This document shows, piece by piece, positions 26,030 to 34,677 of a stretch of DNA of 64,000 nt (position 1 is its first letter; the number at the start of each line of letters is the position of its first letter). The translations under genes and the position numbers were made by a program. The notes under the pieces are model-generated. The model did not search any database. It was given only the letters and a program-made list of their open reading frames with translations, and was not told the DNA's origin. Origin of the DNA: Halostella litorea (lineage in GTDB: Archaea; Halobacteriota; Halobacteria; Halobacteriales; Natronoarchaeaceae); contig NZ_ML214300.1 in assembly GCF_004785955.1 (NCBI RefSeq), forward strand, positions 299,223-363,222, given 5' to 3'.

Positions 26030-26037
26030 TTTTTTCG
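26030..26037 (+). terminator. T-tract terminator after the gene at 25617-26024
   Basis: CCTTTTTTCG begins six bases after the stop codon. Oligo-T alone terminates archaeal RNA polymerase well. A perfect 8-bp stem (GGTCGCGC/GCGCGACC, 26043-26061) follows it and may add to the stop or belong to the opposite strand. Confidence 0.55.
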
Positions 26038-26069
26038 CCTCGGGTCGCGCGGAGCGCGACCGCTCGGCC

Positions 26070-26118
26070 AAAAAATGTCGATCAAAAAAGGCCGGACGCG
26101 GCCGCCGGCCGCGTCCGG
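26070..26118 (-). terminator. hairpin plus T-tract terminator of coaBC
   Basis: A perfect 12-bp inverted repeat (CCGGACGCGGCC, 26092-26103, and its complement at 26107-26118) with a 3-base loop is followed on the minus strand by CC and six T (26084-26089), then a second T-tract at 26070-26075. It lies about 50 bases past the coaBC stop. The bacterial-style hairpin-T form is unusual for archaea, where T-tracts alone suffice. Confidence 0.65.
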
Positions 26119-26165
26119 TGAAACGCCGCCGGAGGCGGCGTATGCTCGCCCCCGCTCCGCCGCCG

Positions 26166-27356
26166 TTAGGTCAGTTCCGTCACCAGTTCGTCGGCGACGC
26201 GCGCGCCTAAGCTGGCCTTACTGCCCTCGAACGCCGACGCGTCGTCCGCGCGGACGACGAGCGCCCGCGTGTCGTCCGCGCCCATCACGCTCGCGTCGTT
26301 GGCGACGACGAACGACAGGTCGGCGCGGTCGAGCGTCTTTCGCGCGGCGTCGACCATCGCGTCGTCGTCGCCGCCCGTCTCGGCTTTGAACCCGACGATG
26401 GGGAGGTCGGGGTTCACGTCCCGGACCTCGTCGATGACCTTCGGCGTCGGCTCGAAGTCGAGCGAGAGCGTCCCGCCCGAGCGGATCTTCTCGTCGCGGG
26501 GCTCGACGGTGTAGTCGGCGACGGCCGCCGCGGAGACGAGGGCGTCGGCGTCCTCGGCGGCGGCGAGCGTCGCGTCGAGCAGGTCCGCGGTGCGCTCGAC
26601 CTCGCGGACGTCGGCGTACGACAGGTCGCCCTCGACGCCCGCCGCCGCGGGGCCGTGCGGACCGACCGCCGCGTGGACGAGCGTCACGTCCGCGCCGCGG
26701 GCGTAGCAGGCGCGGGCGACCGCGCGCCCGGTCCGACCCGACGAGCGGTTCGTCAGCACGCGCACCGGGTCGATCGCCTCCGCGGTCGCGCCGGCCGTCA
26801 CGACCACGCGCTCGCCGGCCAGCGCGTCGTCGCCGGCGGCCCGCGCGGCGGCGAGCGCGATGGCGTCCTCGGTCGCTATCTTCGCCTTCCCCTCCTCGAT
26901 GCGCGGGTCCACGAAGTCGACGCCCCACGACTCGACGCGGTCGATGGCGTCCAGCACGCCGGGATGGTCGTACATCGGCTCGTGCATCGCCGGCGCGACG
27001 ACGACCGGCACGTCCGCGCCAAGCGCCGTCGTCGCGCAGGTGGTGACCGGCGTGTCGTCTATCGCGGCGGCCATCTTGCCGACGGTGTTGGCCGTCGCCG
27101 GCGCGACGAGCAACACGTCGGCCCACCCCTCGCGGCCACAGAGCGCGACGTGTTCCACGTCGCCGGTGACCTCTGTGACGACGTCGTTCCCGGTGGCGAA
27201 CTCGACGGCCCACGGGTGGACGATCCCGCGCGCGCTGTCGGTCATCACGGCGCGGACCGCGGCCCCGCGGCGGCGGAGCTCGTGGGCGAGTTCGACGGTC
27301 TTGACCGCCGCGATGGAGCCGGTGACCCCCAGCGCGACGTTGACTCCCGAGAGCAT
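26166..27356 (-). CDS. coaBC: bifunctional phosphopantothenoylcysteine decarboxylase / phosphopantothenate-cysteine ligase
   Basis: A 396-residue CoaBC protein of coenzyme A synthesis. The N-terminal CoaC flavodoxin-like domain (about 1-180) has GVTGSIAAVK, APATANTVGKMA and PAMHEPMYDHP, the FMN and substrate-clamp motifs. The C-terminal CoaB domain (about 185-396) has VVVTAGATAEAIDPVRVLTNRSSG, AAAVADYTVEPRDEKIRSG and the C-terminal VVANDASVMGADDTRA. Archaeal CoaB makes 4'-phosphopantothenoylcysteine with CTP or ATP. The start at ATG 27356 fits the family. It is read alone, 50 bases past the flavoprotein gene on the same strand. Confidence 0.94.
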   Translation of the reverse strand: MLSGVNVALGVTGSIAAVKTVELAHELRRRGAAVRAVMTDSARGIVHPWAVEFATGNDVVTEVTGDVEHVALCGREGWADVLLVAPATANTVGKMAAAIDDTPVTTCATTALGADVPVVVAPAMHEPMYDHPGVLDAIDRVESWGVDFVDPRIEEGKAKIATEDAIALAAARAAGDDALAGERVVVTAGATAEAIDPVRVLTNRSSGRTGRAVARACYARGADVTLVHAAVGPHGPAAAGVEGDLSYADVREVERTADLLDATLAAAEDADALVSAAAVADYTVEPRDEKIRSGGTLSLDFEPTPKVIDEVRDVNPDLPIVGFKAETGGDDDAMVDAARKTLDRADLSFVVANDASVMGADDTRALVVRADDASAFEGSKASLGARVADELVTELT

Positions 27357-27406
27357 CGGCTCCCGGTTGGGCGCGCCGGGGGTTAAAACGTCAGGGCTCG
27401 GACCGG

Positions 27407-28141
27407 CTACTCGTCGTCGGCGACGCTCGGGTGCATCGTCGGCTCGTCGTCGAGCGGTTCGGCGAGGTACTCCCGGAGCAGTTCGCGGCTCTCGCGCTCC
27501 CGTTCGCGGCGTTCGGCGTCGTCTATCTCCTCGCAGGCCGGCGGCACGTCGCGGTCGCGGCCGGTGAAATAGCCCTCCGGGGCGACCCAGTCGTGGTAGA
27601 AGTTCGCCTCGGAGTCGTGGACCACCGCCAGGCCGACCTTCGCGCCGTGGCCGGCACAGACGACCGCCTGATGGGGCTCGTCCGCGAGGCGGCCGGCGGC
27701 GTACACGCCGTCGACGTCGGTTCGGCCGCCCTCCTCGACGTCGGCGTAGGCCTTGCTCCCCCGGTCGACCACGCCCACGTCGATGTCGCGCAGGTAGGAG
27801 GCGTCCGACCACGAGGCCGCCACCACGCGCTCGGCCGGGTACCGGTCGCCGCCGGCCGTCGCGACGGCGAAGCCCTCGCCGTCGTCCGCGGGGGAGAGGT
27901 CGGTCACGCGGCCGTCGGCGAACGCGACGCCCGCGCGCTCGGCCTGGTCGCGGGTCATCCGCAGCAGGAGGCGGGCGTCGACCCCCGCCGGGAAGCCGGG
28001 ATAGTTCTCCAGGTGCGCGTTGCGTTCGAGGATCGACTCGCCCTCGGAGACGACAAGCGTGTCGAGGCCGGCGCGGGCGGTGAACAGGCCCGCCGACAGC
28101 CCGGCGACGCCGCCGCCGACGATCAGCACGTCTCGGTCCAT
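27407..28141 (-). CDS. thioredoxin reductase-like flavoprotein, short form without redox CxxC
   Basis: A 244-residue FAD protein. It has the dinucleotide motif VLIVGGGVAGLSAGLFTARAGL, then HLENYPGFPAG as in thioredoxin reductases, and the C-terminal FAD motif TDVDGVYAAGRLAD near residue 165. The central NADPH domain and the CxxC disulfide of thioredoxin reductase are missing, so it probably binds only FAD and receives electrons otherwise. The last 70 residues form a charged helical tail. Such short forms are widespread in haloarchaea with unknown substrates. Upstream, the same-strand frame is open, but ATG 28141 begins at the FAD strand. Confidence 0.84.
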   Translation of the reverse strand: MDRDVLIVGGGVAGLSAGLFTARAGLDTLVVSEGESILERNAHLENYPGFPAGVDARLLLRMTRDQAERAGVAFADGRVTDLSPADDGEGFAVATAGGDRYPAERVVAASWSDASYLRDIDVGVVDRGSKAYADVEEGGRTDVDGVYAAGRLADEPHQAVVCAGHGAKVGLAVVHDSEANFYHDWVAPEGYFTGRDRDVPPACEEIDDAERRERERESRELLREYLAEPLDDEPTMHPSVADDE

Positions 28142-28283
28142 ACGTGGTCGTCCGCCCCCGGCGGCCAAGTAGGATGCGGATCCCGGCGGGTCCGTCGGGA
28201 TCCGGGTGCTCACCCACGAACCGCGGGCCGAGCGACGTCGAACCGACGCAAACCCTTACGGCGCGAGCGTCGTAACGGAGCCC

Positions 28284-28808
28284 GTGGACACCGTCGAACT
28301 GAGCACGCTGATCCACCTCCCGCCCGAGGAGGTGTACGAGTTCCTCGTCGACTTCCCGCGGTACGCGAACTACTCCGAGCACCTCCGCGAGGTGCGCCGC
28401 CACGGCGACGGATCGCCGGGGACCGAGTACGACCTGGAGTTCGCCTGGTGGAAGCTCAGCTACACCGCGCGGTCCCGCGTCGTCGCGGCCCAGCGCCCCG
28501 AGCGGATCGACTGGGAACTGGTGAAAGACATCGACGCCGCGGGGGCGTGGGTCGTCGAGGCGGCGGCCGACGAAGCGCCGCCCGACGCGGAAACTGCGAG
28601 CCGGGTCTACCTCCGGATCCGCTTCGACGTCGACTCGGCGCGCGGCGGGATCGGACTGCCGCGGTTCGTCTCCTTCGACTGGGTGGTCGACAAGGTGAAA
28701 CCGAAGATCCGCGCGGAGGCCGAGGAGATAGTCGAGCGGATCGTCGCCGACCTGGAGGGGGAGCCACGTCCCGTCGACCTGGAGATACACACCGCGCCCG
28801 ACGGATAG
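28284..28808 (+). CDS. SRPBCC-family protein (polyketide cyclase/coenzyme Q-binding-like)
   Basis: A 174-residue START-like protein. It starts VDTVELSTLIHLPPEEVYEFLVDFPRYANYSEHL, the usual N-terminus of the haloarchaeal SRPBCC family, and continues with a long C-terminal helix ending in DLEGEPRPVDLEI. These proteins bind hydrophobic ligands in a deep pocket; COQ10-like members aid quinone use. GTG 28284 is chosen over an upstream GTG at 28206 because conservation begins there and CCCTTAC lies about 30 bases before it, giving a leaderless mRNA. Confidence 0.82.
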   Translation: MDTVELSTLIHLPPEEVYEFLVDFPRYANYSEHLREVRRHGDGSPGTEYDLEFAWWKLSYTARSRVVAAQRPERIDWELVKDIDAAGAWVVEAAADEAPPDAETASRVYLRIRFDVDSARGGIGLPRFVSFDWVVDKVKPKIRAEAEEIVERIVADLEGEPRPVDLEIHTAPDG

Positions 28809-28864
28809 AAAACCACTTAGTGCCGCCCCGACACGATTCGGCAAATGCTCCGGAGGGTTGTTCC

Positions 28865-30202
28865 GTGCGCGTAATCGTGATCGGCGCGGGCGAAGTCGGG
28901 TCGAGCATCGCGGCGAGCCTCTCGGAGTCCCACGACGTGGTCGTCGTCGACCAGGACCCCGAGCGGGTCGAGTCGCTGACGTACGACCTTGACGTGCTCG
29001 CCGTCGAGGGCGACGGCACGTCGCTCGAAACGCTGGAGGAGGTCCGGGTCACCGACGCCGACATGCTCATCGCGAGCACCGACATCGACGAGACGAACAT
29101 CGTCGCCTGCGCGACGGCGAAGACGCTGGGCGACGTGTTCACCATCGCCCGGGTGAAGAAGACGTCGCTGCTGCGCACCTGGGAGCGGTCGAAGGGGGTG
29201 TTCGGCGTCGACTTCATGGTCAGCGTCAACCTCCAGACCGCCGAGAGCATCGTCCGCATCGCCGGACTCCCCGGCGCGCAGGACGTCGACACGTTCGCCG
29301 ACGGCACGGTCCGGATGGCGGAGTTCGGGATCGACCCCGACAGCCCCATTGCGGACCAGACGGTCAAGGAGGCCGACCGCTTCGAGTCGCTCACGTTCGC
29401 CGCCATCCTGCGGGACGACGACGTGACGATCCCGACCGGCGACACGGTCATCGAGGCCGGCGACCGGGTCGTCGTCATCGGCAGCCCCGAGAGCGTCCGC
29501 GGGTTCGCCGCCTCGCTGACGCCGAACACGACGCTCCACGAGGCGAACGAGGTGGTCATCGTCGGCGGCGGCGAGATCGGGTATCAGACCGCCCGCCTGT
29601 TCGAGGAGCGGGGCGTCGCGCCGCGACTCGTCGAGCACGACCCCGACCGGGCGCGCGAACTCGCGGAGGACCTCCCCGGGACGGTCGTGCTTGAGAGCGA
29701 CGCGACCGACAGGGAGTTCCTCGACCGCGAGCACGTCGACGAGGCCGACCTCGTCGTGGCGACGCTCGACAGCGACGAGAAGAACCTGCTCGTGTCGCTT
29801 CTGGCCAGCCGGATCGGCTGTGCGCGGACGGTCGCCGTGGTCAACACCGGCGAGTACGTCGACCTGTTCGAGGCCGTCGGCGTCGACGTCGCGGTCAACC
29901 CCCGCGAGGTGACCGCCGAGGAGATCACGCGGTTCACCCACGAGGAGGGGACTGAGAACGTCGCGATCATCGAGGGCGACCGGGCGGAGGTGCTGGAGGT
30001 CGAGGTCGACGAGGAGAGCGTCCTCCGGGACGCCACGATCCGCGAAGCGGCCGCCGAGTTCCCGGAGGGGGTCGTCGTCGGCGCGATCACCCGCGACGGC
30101 GAGTTCGTCACGCCGCGGGGCGACACCGTCGTCCATCAGGGCGACCACGTCATCGTCTTCGTCGAGGCGGAGGTGCTCGACGAGGTGGCGAGCCTGTTAT
30201 GA
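28865..30202 (+). CDS. trkA: Trk potassium uptake regulator TrkA (two RCK units)
   Basis: A 445-residue TrkA with two tandem NAD-binding (RCK) units: GAGEVGSSIA near residue 8 and GGGEIGYQTAR near residue 233, each followed by a TrkA-C domain. This is the full-length bacterial arrangement; the ring of such proteins gates TrkH in response to nucleotides. GTG 28865 is chosen because GGAGGG at 28852-28857 is a good ribosome-binding site seven bases away, and an ATG at 28844 is out of frame. Its stop overlaps the trkH start by four bases. Confidence 0.93.
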   Translation: MRVIVIGAGEVGSSIAASLSESHDVVVVDQDPERVESLTYDLDVLAVEGDGTSLETLEEVRVTDADMLIASTDIDETNIVACATAKTLGDVFTIARVKKTSLLRTWERSKGVFGVDFMVSVNLQTAESIVRIAGLPGAQDVDTFADGTVRMAEFGIDPDSPIADQTVKEADRFESLTFAAILRDDDVTIPTGDTVIEAGDRVVVIGSPESVRGFAASLTPNTTLHEANEVVIVGGGEIGYQTARLFEERGVAPRLVEHDPDRARELAEDLPGTVVLESDATDREFLDREHVDEADLVVATLDSDEKNLLVSLLASRIGCARTVAVVNTGEYVDLFEAVGVDVAVNPREVTAEEITRFTHEEGTENVAIIEGDRAEVLEVEVDEESVLRDATIREAAAEFPEGVVVGAITRDGEFVTPRGDTVVHQGDHVIVFVEAEVLDEVASLL

Positions 30203-31728
30203 ACATCCGCGTCGACTGGCGGGCGAGCGTCAGCCTCGTCGGGACGGTCGTGAAGTACCTCGCCGTGGCGCTGTTGCTCCCGCTCGCGACCGCGGTCTGG
30301 TACGGCGACGGCCTCGTCACGTTCGGCGCGTCGATACTGGTCGCGGTGGCGCTCGGAACGGCGATGGAGCGGCTCGACGCGGACCCCGACCTTGGCGCGC
30401 GCGAGGGATTTCTCATGGTCGGGCTGACGTGGCTGGCCGTCGCCGTCGTCGGGGCCGTCCCCTACCTGATCGCCGGCGAGGGGAGCGTCGCCGTCCCCAC
30501 GGCCGCGCTGTTCGAGAGCATGAGCGGCTTCACGACGACCGGGGCGACCGTGATGGCCGACATCTCCTTCGACACCCACTCCCGGGCGCTGTTGCTGTGG
30601 CGACAGCAGACCCAGTGGCTCGGCGGGATGGGGATCGTCGTCCTCGCCGTCGCCATCCTCCCGGAACTGTCGGTCGGGGGCGCACAGCTGATGGACGCCG
30701 AAGCGCCCGGCCCCGGCATCGAGAAGCTCACGCCGCGGATCGCCGAGACTGCGCGGGTGCTGTGGCTCGTCTACCTCGGGTTCACCGTCGTCGAGTTCTT
30801 CCTGCTGTACGGCCTGCACCTCGCCGGCTACGCGCCGGAGATGACGTTCTACAACGCCGTCGCGCACCCGCTGACGACGATGCCGACCGGCGGGTTCTCG
30901 CCCGAGGCCCGCAGCATCGAGGCGTTCTCCGCGGTCGTCCAGTGGGTCATCATCCCGTTCATGGTCGCCGCCGGGACCAACTTCGCGCTGTTCTGGCACG
31001 TCCTGCGCGGCGAGACCTCGAACCTCTTCGGCGACAGCGAGTTCCGAACCTACGCCGGCGCGATCGGCGTCGTCTCGGCGGTCGGTGCGGCCCTGCTGTT
31101 CGTCGGGCCGAACCTAGTCGGGCAGGGGAACCCGTTCCCCGTCGCCGGGGACCTCGAAGCGTCGCTCCGGCACGCCACCTTCCAGGCCGTCTCCATCGTC
31201 ACGACGACCGGCTACGCGAGCATGGACTTCGAGGTCTGGAGCGGACCGGCGCAGTACGTCCTCGTGTTCGCCATGTTCATCGGCGGCAGCGCGGGGTCGA
31301 CCGGCGGGGGGATCAAGATCGTCCGCTGGCTGGTGATCGTCAAGTCGATCCGGCGGGAACTGTTCACCACGGTCCACCCGGAGGCCGTGCGGCCGGTCCG
31401 CCTCGGGGGCCGCGCGCTCGACGAACGCGCCCTGCGGGGGATCTACGCGTTCACGCTGCTGTACTTCGCCCTGTTCCTGGTCGGCGCGCTCCTGCTGGCG
31501 GTCGACGCCGCTCGGGTTGGGCTCGACCTCGCGGTGATCGAGGCGGTGACCGCGTCGGCCGCGACGCTCGGGAACATCGGGCCGGGGCTCGGCATGGTCG
31601 GCCCCATGGGGAGTTACCTCGACTTCCCGGCGACGTCGAAGCTACTGATGGTCGGGCTGATGTGGGTCGGAAGGCTGGAGATCATCCCCGTGCTGGTCCT
31701 GTTGACCTCCGGCTACTGGCGGAGCTAG
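30199..31728 (+). CDS. trkH: TrkH-family potassium uptake protein (with TrkA above)
   Basis: A 509-residue potassium channel-like transporter with the fourfold M1-P-M2 repeat. The selectivity-filter glycines appear in SGFTTTGATV, TTMPTGGFSP, VTTTGYASM and AATLGNIGPG. Positive residues such as GGIKIVR in the intramembrane gate region are present. It forms a complete uptake system with the upstream trkA, from which it is translated in coupled fashion. Its TAG stop shares a CTAG with the stop of the second trkH on the opposite strand. Confidence 0.94.
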   Translation: MNIRVDWRASVSLVGTVVKYLAVALLLPLATAVWYGDGLVTFGASILVAVALGTAMERLDADPDLGAREGFLMVGLTWLAVAVVGAVPYLIAGEGSVAVPTAALFESMSGFTTTGATVMADISFDTHSRALLLWRQQTQWLGGMGIVVLAVAILPELSVGGAQLMDAEAPGPGIEKLTPRIAETARVLWLVYLGFTVVEFFLLYGLHLAGYAPEMTFYNAVAHPLTTMPTGGFSPEARSIEAFSAVVQWVIIPFMVAAGTNFALFWHVLRGETSNLFGDSEFRTYAGAIGVVSAVGAALLFVGPNLVGQGNPFPVAGDLEASLRHATFQAVSIVTTTGYASMDFEVWSGPAQYVLVFAMFIGGSAGSTGGGIKIVRWLVIVKSIRRELFTTVHPEAVRPVRLGGRALDERALRGIYAFTLLYFALFLVGALLLAVDAARVGLDLAVIEAVTASAATLGNIGPGLGMVGPMGSYLDFPATSKLLMVGLMWVGRLEIIPVLVLLTSGYWRS

Positions 31729-33317
31729 GGCTCCAGCCCGTAGAGGACCGACCGGGCCAACACCAGCACCGGAATGATCTCCAGGCGGCCGACCCACATG
31801 TTGAGGACGAACATCCCCTCCGCGACGGCGGGCATCTCCGGCCCGGTGATCCCCGCCGAGAGGCCGACGTTGCCCTGGGCGCTCGCCACCTCGAACAGCG
31901 CGCTCGCGTAGTCGGCCCCGGAGGCGTTGACCAGGACGAGGCTGCTCGCGACCAGCAGGATCACCCAGAGGATCGTCACGATGGCCGCCTCGCTGAACTC
32001 CCGGGCCATCTCGCCGCGGTCGAGGACGCGGTCGCCGATGCGGGCGTTGACGACGGCGGACTTCGGCAGGAACACCCGCGAGAACTGCCACCTGATCCCC
32101 CGGGCAACGGTGTAGGCCCGGACGATCTTGATCCCGCCGACGGTCGACCCGGCCGCGCCGCCGATCACCATGGCGACGCTGACGAGGAGTTTGCCGCCGG
32201 GGCTCCACTCGCCGATCGGGGCCGACTGGAAGCCGGTACAACTGAGCGCGCTGATCCACTGGAACGTCGAGTCGCGTACGGCGTCGGTCGACCCGTCGAA
32301 CGCCGTCGCGGCGACCGGGTCCACGAGGGCGTTCTGGGCCGAGAGGCCGACCACGCCGACGGCGAACAGCACGAACAGCCAGCGCGTCTGGAGGTCCGAG
32401 ACCAGCAGGCGCGGGTCGCGGCCGTTCAACACGCCGTAGTGGATCGGGAAGGCGATCGCCCCGAGCGCCATGATCGGGAGCAGGACCGTCTCGATCAGCG
32501 GCGAGTCGTAGGTCGCGATCGAGTTGTCGGTCACGCTGAACCCGCCGGTCGACAGCCCGGTCATCGCGTGGTTGAGCGCCTGCCAGGCCGCGTCGAACAG
32601 CGAGAGGTCCTGCGTCCAGTGGATCGCCGCGAACAGCGCGACGACCGCGAGGACGGAGTAGGCGACGAATATCTTCCAGACGGTCCGAACCGTGCTGACG
32701 ACGCTCGGATGGATCTTCTCCTCGCGCGTCTCGCTCCGGTAGAGGGCGTAGCTCCCGCTGCCGGGCCGGGAGAGGATGGACACCGTGAGCACGATGACGC
32801 CGACGCCGCCGACCCACTGGATGAGCGAGCGCCACCACTGGAGGGCGTGGGGCAGCGACGGCTCGTGGACCGCCATCGTCAGGCCGCTCCCGGTCCACCC
32901 GCTCATGCTCTCGAACAGCGCGTGGAGCGGGTGTTCGAAGTACCGCAGGCTAGACTCGGAGTACGACGCCCCCGCAGGCACGTAGCCCGCGGCGACCCCG
33001 TCGGGGGTCAGGGAAGCCGTCAGGAAAAACCCCAGCGAGCCGAACAGCGCCACGGCGAACCACCCGGAGGCGGCGATCACCATCCCGTGTTTCATCCGGG
33101 GGTCGGGCGCGTCCGCGAAGCGCAGGCGCGCCGCGCCGCCGACGCCGGCGGTGATCCCGCCGGCGAGCAGGAACGCGAGCGCCGCGTGGAACTCGCGGAA
33201 GCCGAGCGCGACGGCGACGGTCAGCGTCATCAGCGCCGCCTCGACCAGCAGCAGCGACCCCACGTCGCGGGCGATGGTGGCGAGCGCCGCCGGGACCCGC
33301 GTGCGGTGTCGGGTCAT
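31725..33317 (-). CDS. TrkH-family potassium uptake protein (second system)
   Basis: A 530-residue TrkH paralogue, clearly diverged from the copy next to it. Filter-loop sequences are SGWTGSGLTM, MTGLSTGGFS, ALSCTGFQSA and ASAQGNVGLS; the first lacks the TTTG form. The intramembrane loop GGAAGSTVGGIKIVR is kept. The ATG follows the stop of trkA2 directly with no gap, so the two form an operon. A four-fold filter with such substitutions may change ion preference or flux, but that is inference. Confidence 0.92.
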   Translation of the reverse strand: MTRHRTRVPAALATIARDVGSLLLVEAALMTLTVAVALGFREFHAALAFLLAGGITAGVGGAARLRFADAPDPRMKHGMVIAASGWFAVALFGSLGFFLTASLTPDGVAAGYVPAGASYSESSLRYFEHPLHALFESMSGWTGSGLTMAVHEPSLPHALQWWRSLIQWVGGVGVIVLTVSILSRPGSGSYALYRSETREEKIHPSVVSTVRTVWKIFVAYSVLAVVALFAAIHWTQDLSLFDAAWQALNHAMTGLSTGGFSVTDNSIATYDSPLIETVLLPIMALGAIAFPIHYGVLNGRDPRLLVSDLQTRWLFVLFAVGVVGLSAQNALVDPVAATAFDGSTDAVRDSTFQWISALSCTGFQSAPIGEWSPGGKLLVSVAMVIGGAAGSTVGGIKIVRAYTVARGIRWQFSRVFLPKSAVVNARIGDRVLDRGEMAREFSEAAIVTILWVILLVASSLVLVNASGADYASALFEVASAQGNVGLSAGITGPEMPAVAEGMFVLNMWVGRLEIIPVLVLARSVLYGLEP

Positions 33318-34007
33318 CTACGCGAAGTCGTGGTCCTCGTAGTGGCCGAACGCGTCCGTCACCGACGGGGTGGCGCCCTCCTGGGAGTAGACGGTCAGCA
33401 TGTCCCCGCCGTGGATCTCCGTCCCCCCCTGTGGCGTGATCGGGTCGGCCTCGCCGTTGCGCTCGATGGCGACGACGAGGACGCCGTGAGGGAGCAGTCC
33501 CTCCTCGTCGGCCTCGATCAGGGTCTTGTTCGCGATGGGCGCGTCCTCGTCGACCGTGATCTCGAACACCTCCGCGGTGTCGCCGACGCGCATGTAGTCC
33601 TTGATCGAGGGGCGCTTGACCGCCCGATAGAGGTACTCCGCGATGAGGCTTTGGGGGTTCTCCATCGTGTTGACGCCGATCCGGCGGAACAGGTTCATGT
33701 GCTCGGGGTTGTGGACCACCGACACGATCGCCGGCACCTCCCGTTCCTTCGCGAGCAGGCACACCATGATGTTGGTGGCGTCCTGGTCGGTCGTGCTGAT
33801 GAGCGCGTCCGCGCGGTCGATCCCGGCGTCCTCCAGCGTCGCCATCTCCGTGGCGTCGTCGTTCAGGACGAGACAGTCGTACTCGCGGGCGGCCCGGTCG
33901 GCTTTGGCCTCGTTTCGCTCGACCACCACGACCTCGTTCTCGTCGGTCGTGGCGACGTCGATGAGCGGGATCCCGATGCTGCCCGCGCCGACGACGATGA
34001 TGTACAT
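33318..34007 (-). CDS. TrkA-family regulator with a single RCK unit
   Basis: A 229-residue TrkA homologue with one NAD-binding domain (VGAGSIGIPLIDV, residues 6-18) and one TrkA-C domain (about 135-220), half the size of the other trkA here. Single-unit proteins assemble as octameric rings, as in KtrA, so this pair is KtrAB-like in architecture although its membrane partner is TrkH-like. It lies at the head of the minus-strand operon trkA2-trkH2. A TATA-like element is about 30-39 bases upstream. Confidence 0.92.
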   Translation of the reverse strand: MYIIVVGAGSIGIPLIDVATTDENEVVVVERNEAKADRAAREYDCLVLNDDATEMATLEDAGIDRADALISTTDQDATNIMVCLLAKEREVPAIVSVVHNPEHMNLFRRIGVNTMENPQSLIAEYLYRAVKRPSIKDYMRVGDTAEVFEITVDEDAPIANKTLIEADEEGLLPHGVLVVAIERNGEADPITPQGGTEIHGGDMLTVYSQEGATPSVTDAFGHYEDHDFA

Positions 34008-34053
34008 TCGACCGAACGGTTGACAACCGCGCGCCGAAAACCTATCGTTCCGG

Positions 34054-34626
34054 CTACTCCGGCATCTCGTAGTCGCCGCCGTACTTGATGAAGAAGAACG
34101 CGAGCGCGAGCGTCGAGACCAGCGCCGCCATCGTGGCGACGCCCATCGTCATCGCGCTGTCGGGGAGGGTCGGACCGCCACCGCCGCCGCCGGCGTTGGG
34201 GTTCTGGCCGCCCTCGGTGACGTGGATGACCGCTTCCATGCCCAGCGACTGGTGGGGCGAGCAGTAGTACTCGTAGTCGCCGAGCACCTCGAAGGTGTGC
34301 TCGTGGGTGAACCCCTCGTTCTCGATGGGTTCGTGGCCCTCCCAGTCGGAGTCCCCGGGCTTGCTGTCGACGATGATGTTGTGGCCGTCGGAGGTCCAGT
34401 CGAACGTCACCGTGGTCCCCGGGGCGATGTACAGTTCCTCGGGGTCGTACACGTTGTCGCCGGTCAGCGCGACGGTTTCGCTCCCGCCGCCACCGCCGCC
34501 ACCGTCGCTCTCGTTGCCCTCCTGTGCCGCCGCGGTCCCCGTCGCCCCGACGGCGGCGGTCGCGCCGGCACCGGCCTTGAGAAAGCCGCGACGGGACACC
34601 GAAGCGTTCGCGTCGTCTATCGCCAT
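34054..34626 (-). CDS. halocyanin-like type I copper protein, Tat-exported, C-terminally anchored
   Basis: A 190-residue plastocyanin/azurin-family protein. The Tat signal is SRRGFLKAGAG (residues 11-21). A Gly-rich linker follows, then a copper domain whose ligands can be read: His in DGHNIIV, then Cys, His and Met in YYCSPHQSLGM, the normal blue-copper order. A second Gly-rich linker precedes a C-terminal membrane helix (about 160-182). It probably carries electrons at the outer membrane face, as halocyanin does. AAAGTATT lies about 30 bases upstream. Confidence 0.92.
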   Translation of the reverse strand: MAIDDANASVSRRGFLKAGAGATAAVGATGTAAAQEGNESDGGGGGGGSETVALTGDNVYDPEELYIAPGTTVTFDWTSDGHNIIVDSKPGDSDWEGHEPIENEGFTHEHTFEVLGDYEYYCSPHQSLGMEAVIHVTEGGQNPNAGGGGGGPTLPDSAMTMGVATMAALVSTLALAFFFIKYGGDYEMPE

Positions 34627-34677
34627 ACCGGGGGCTAGGAAGCGGCCCGTACTGAATACTTTGGTTTCGCCGCCGGC

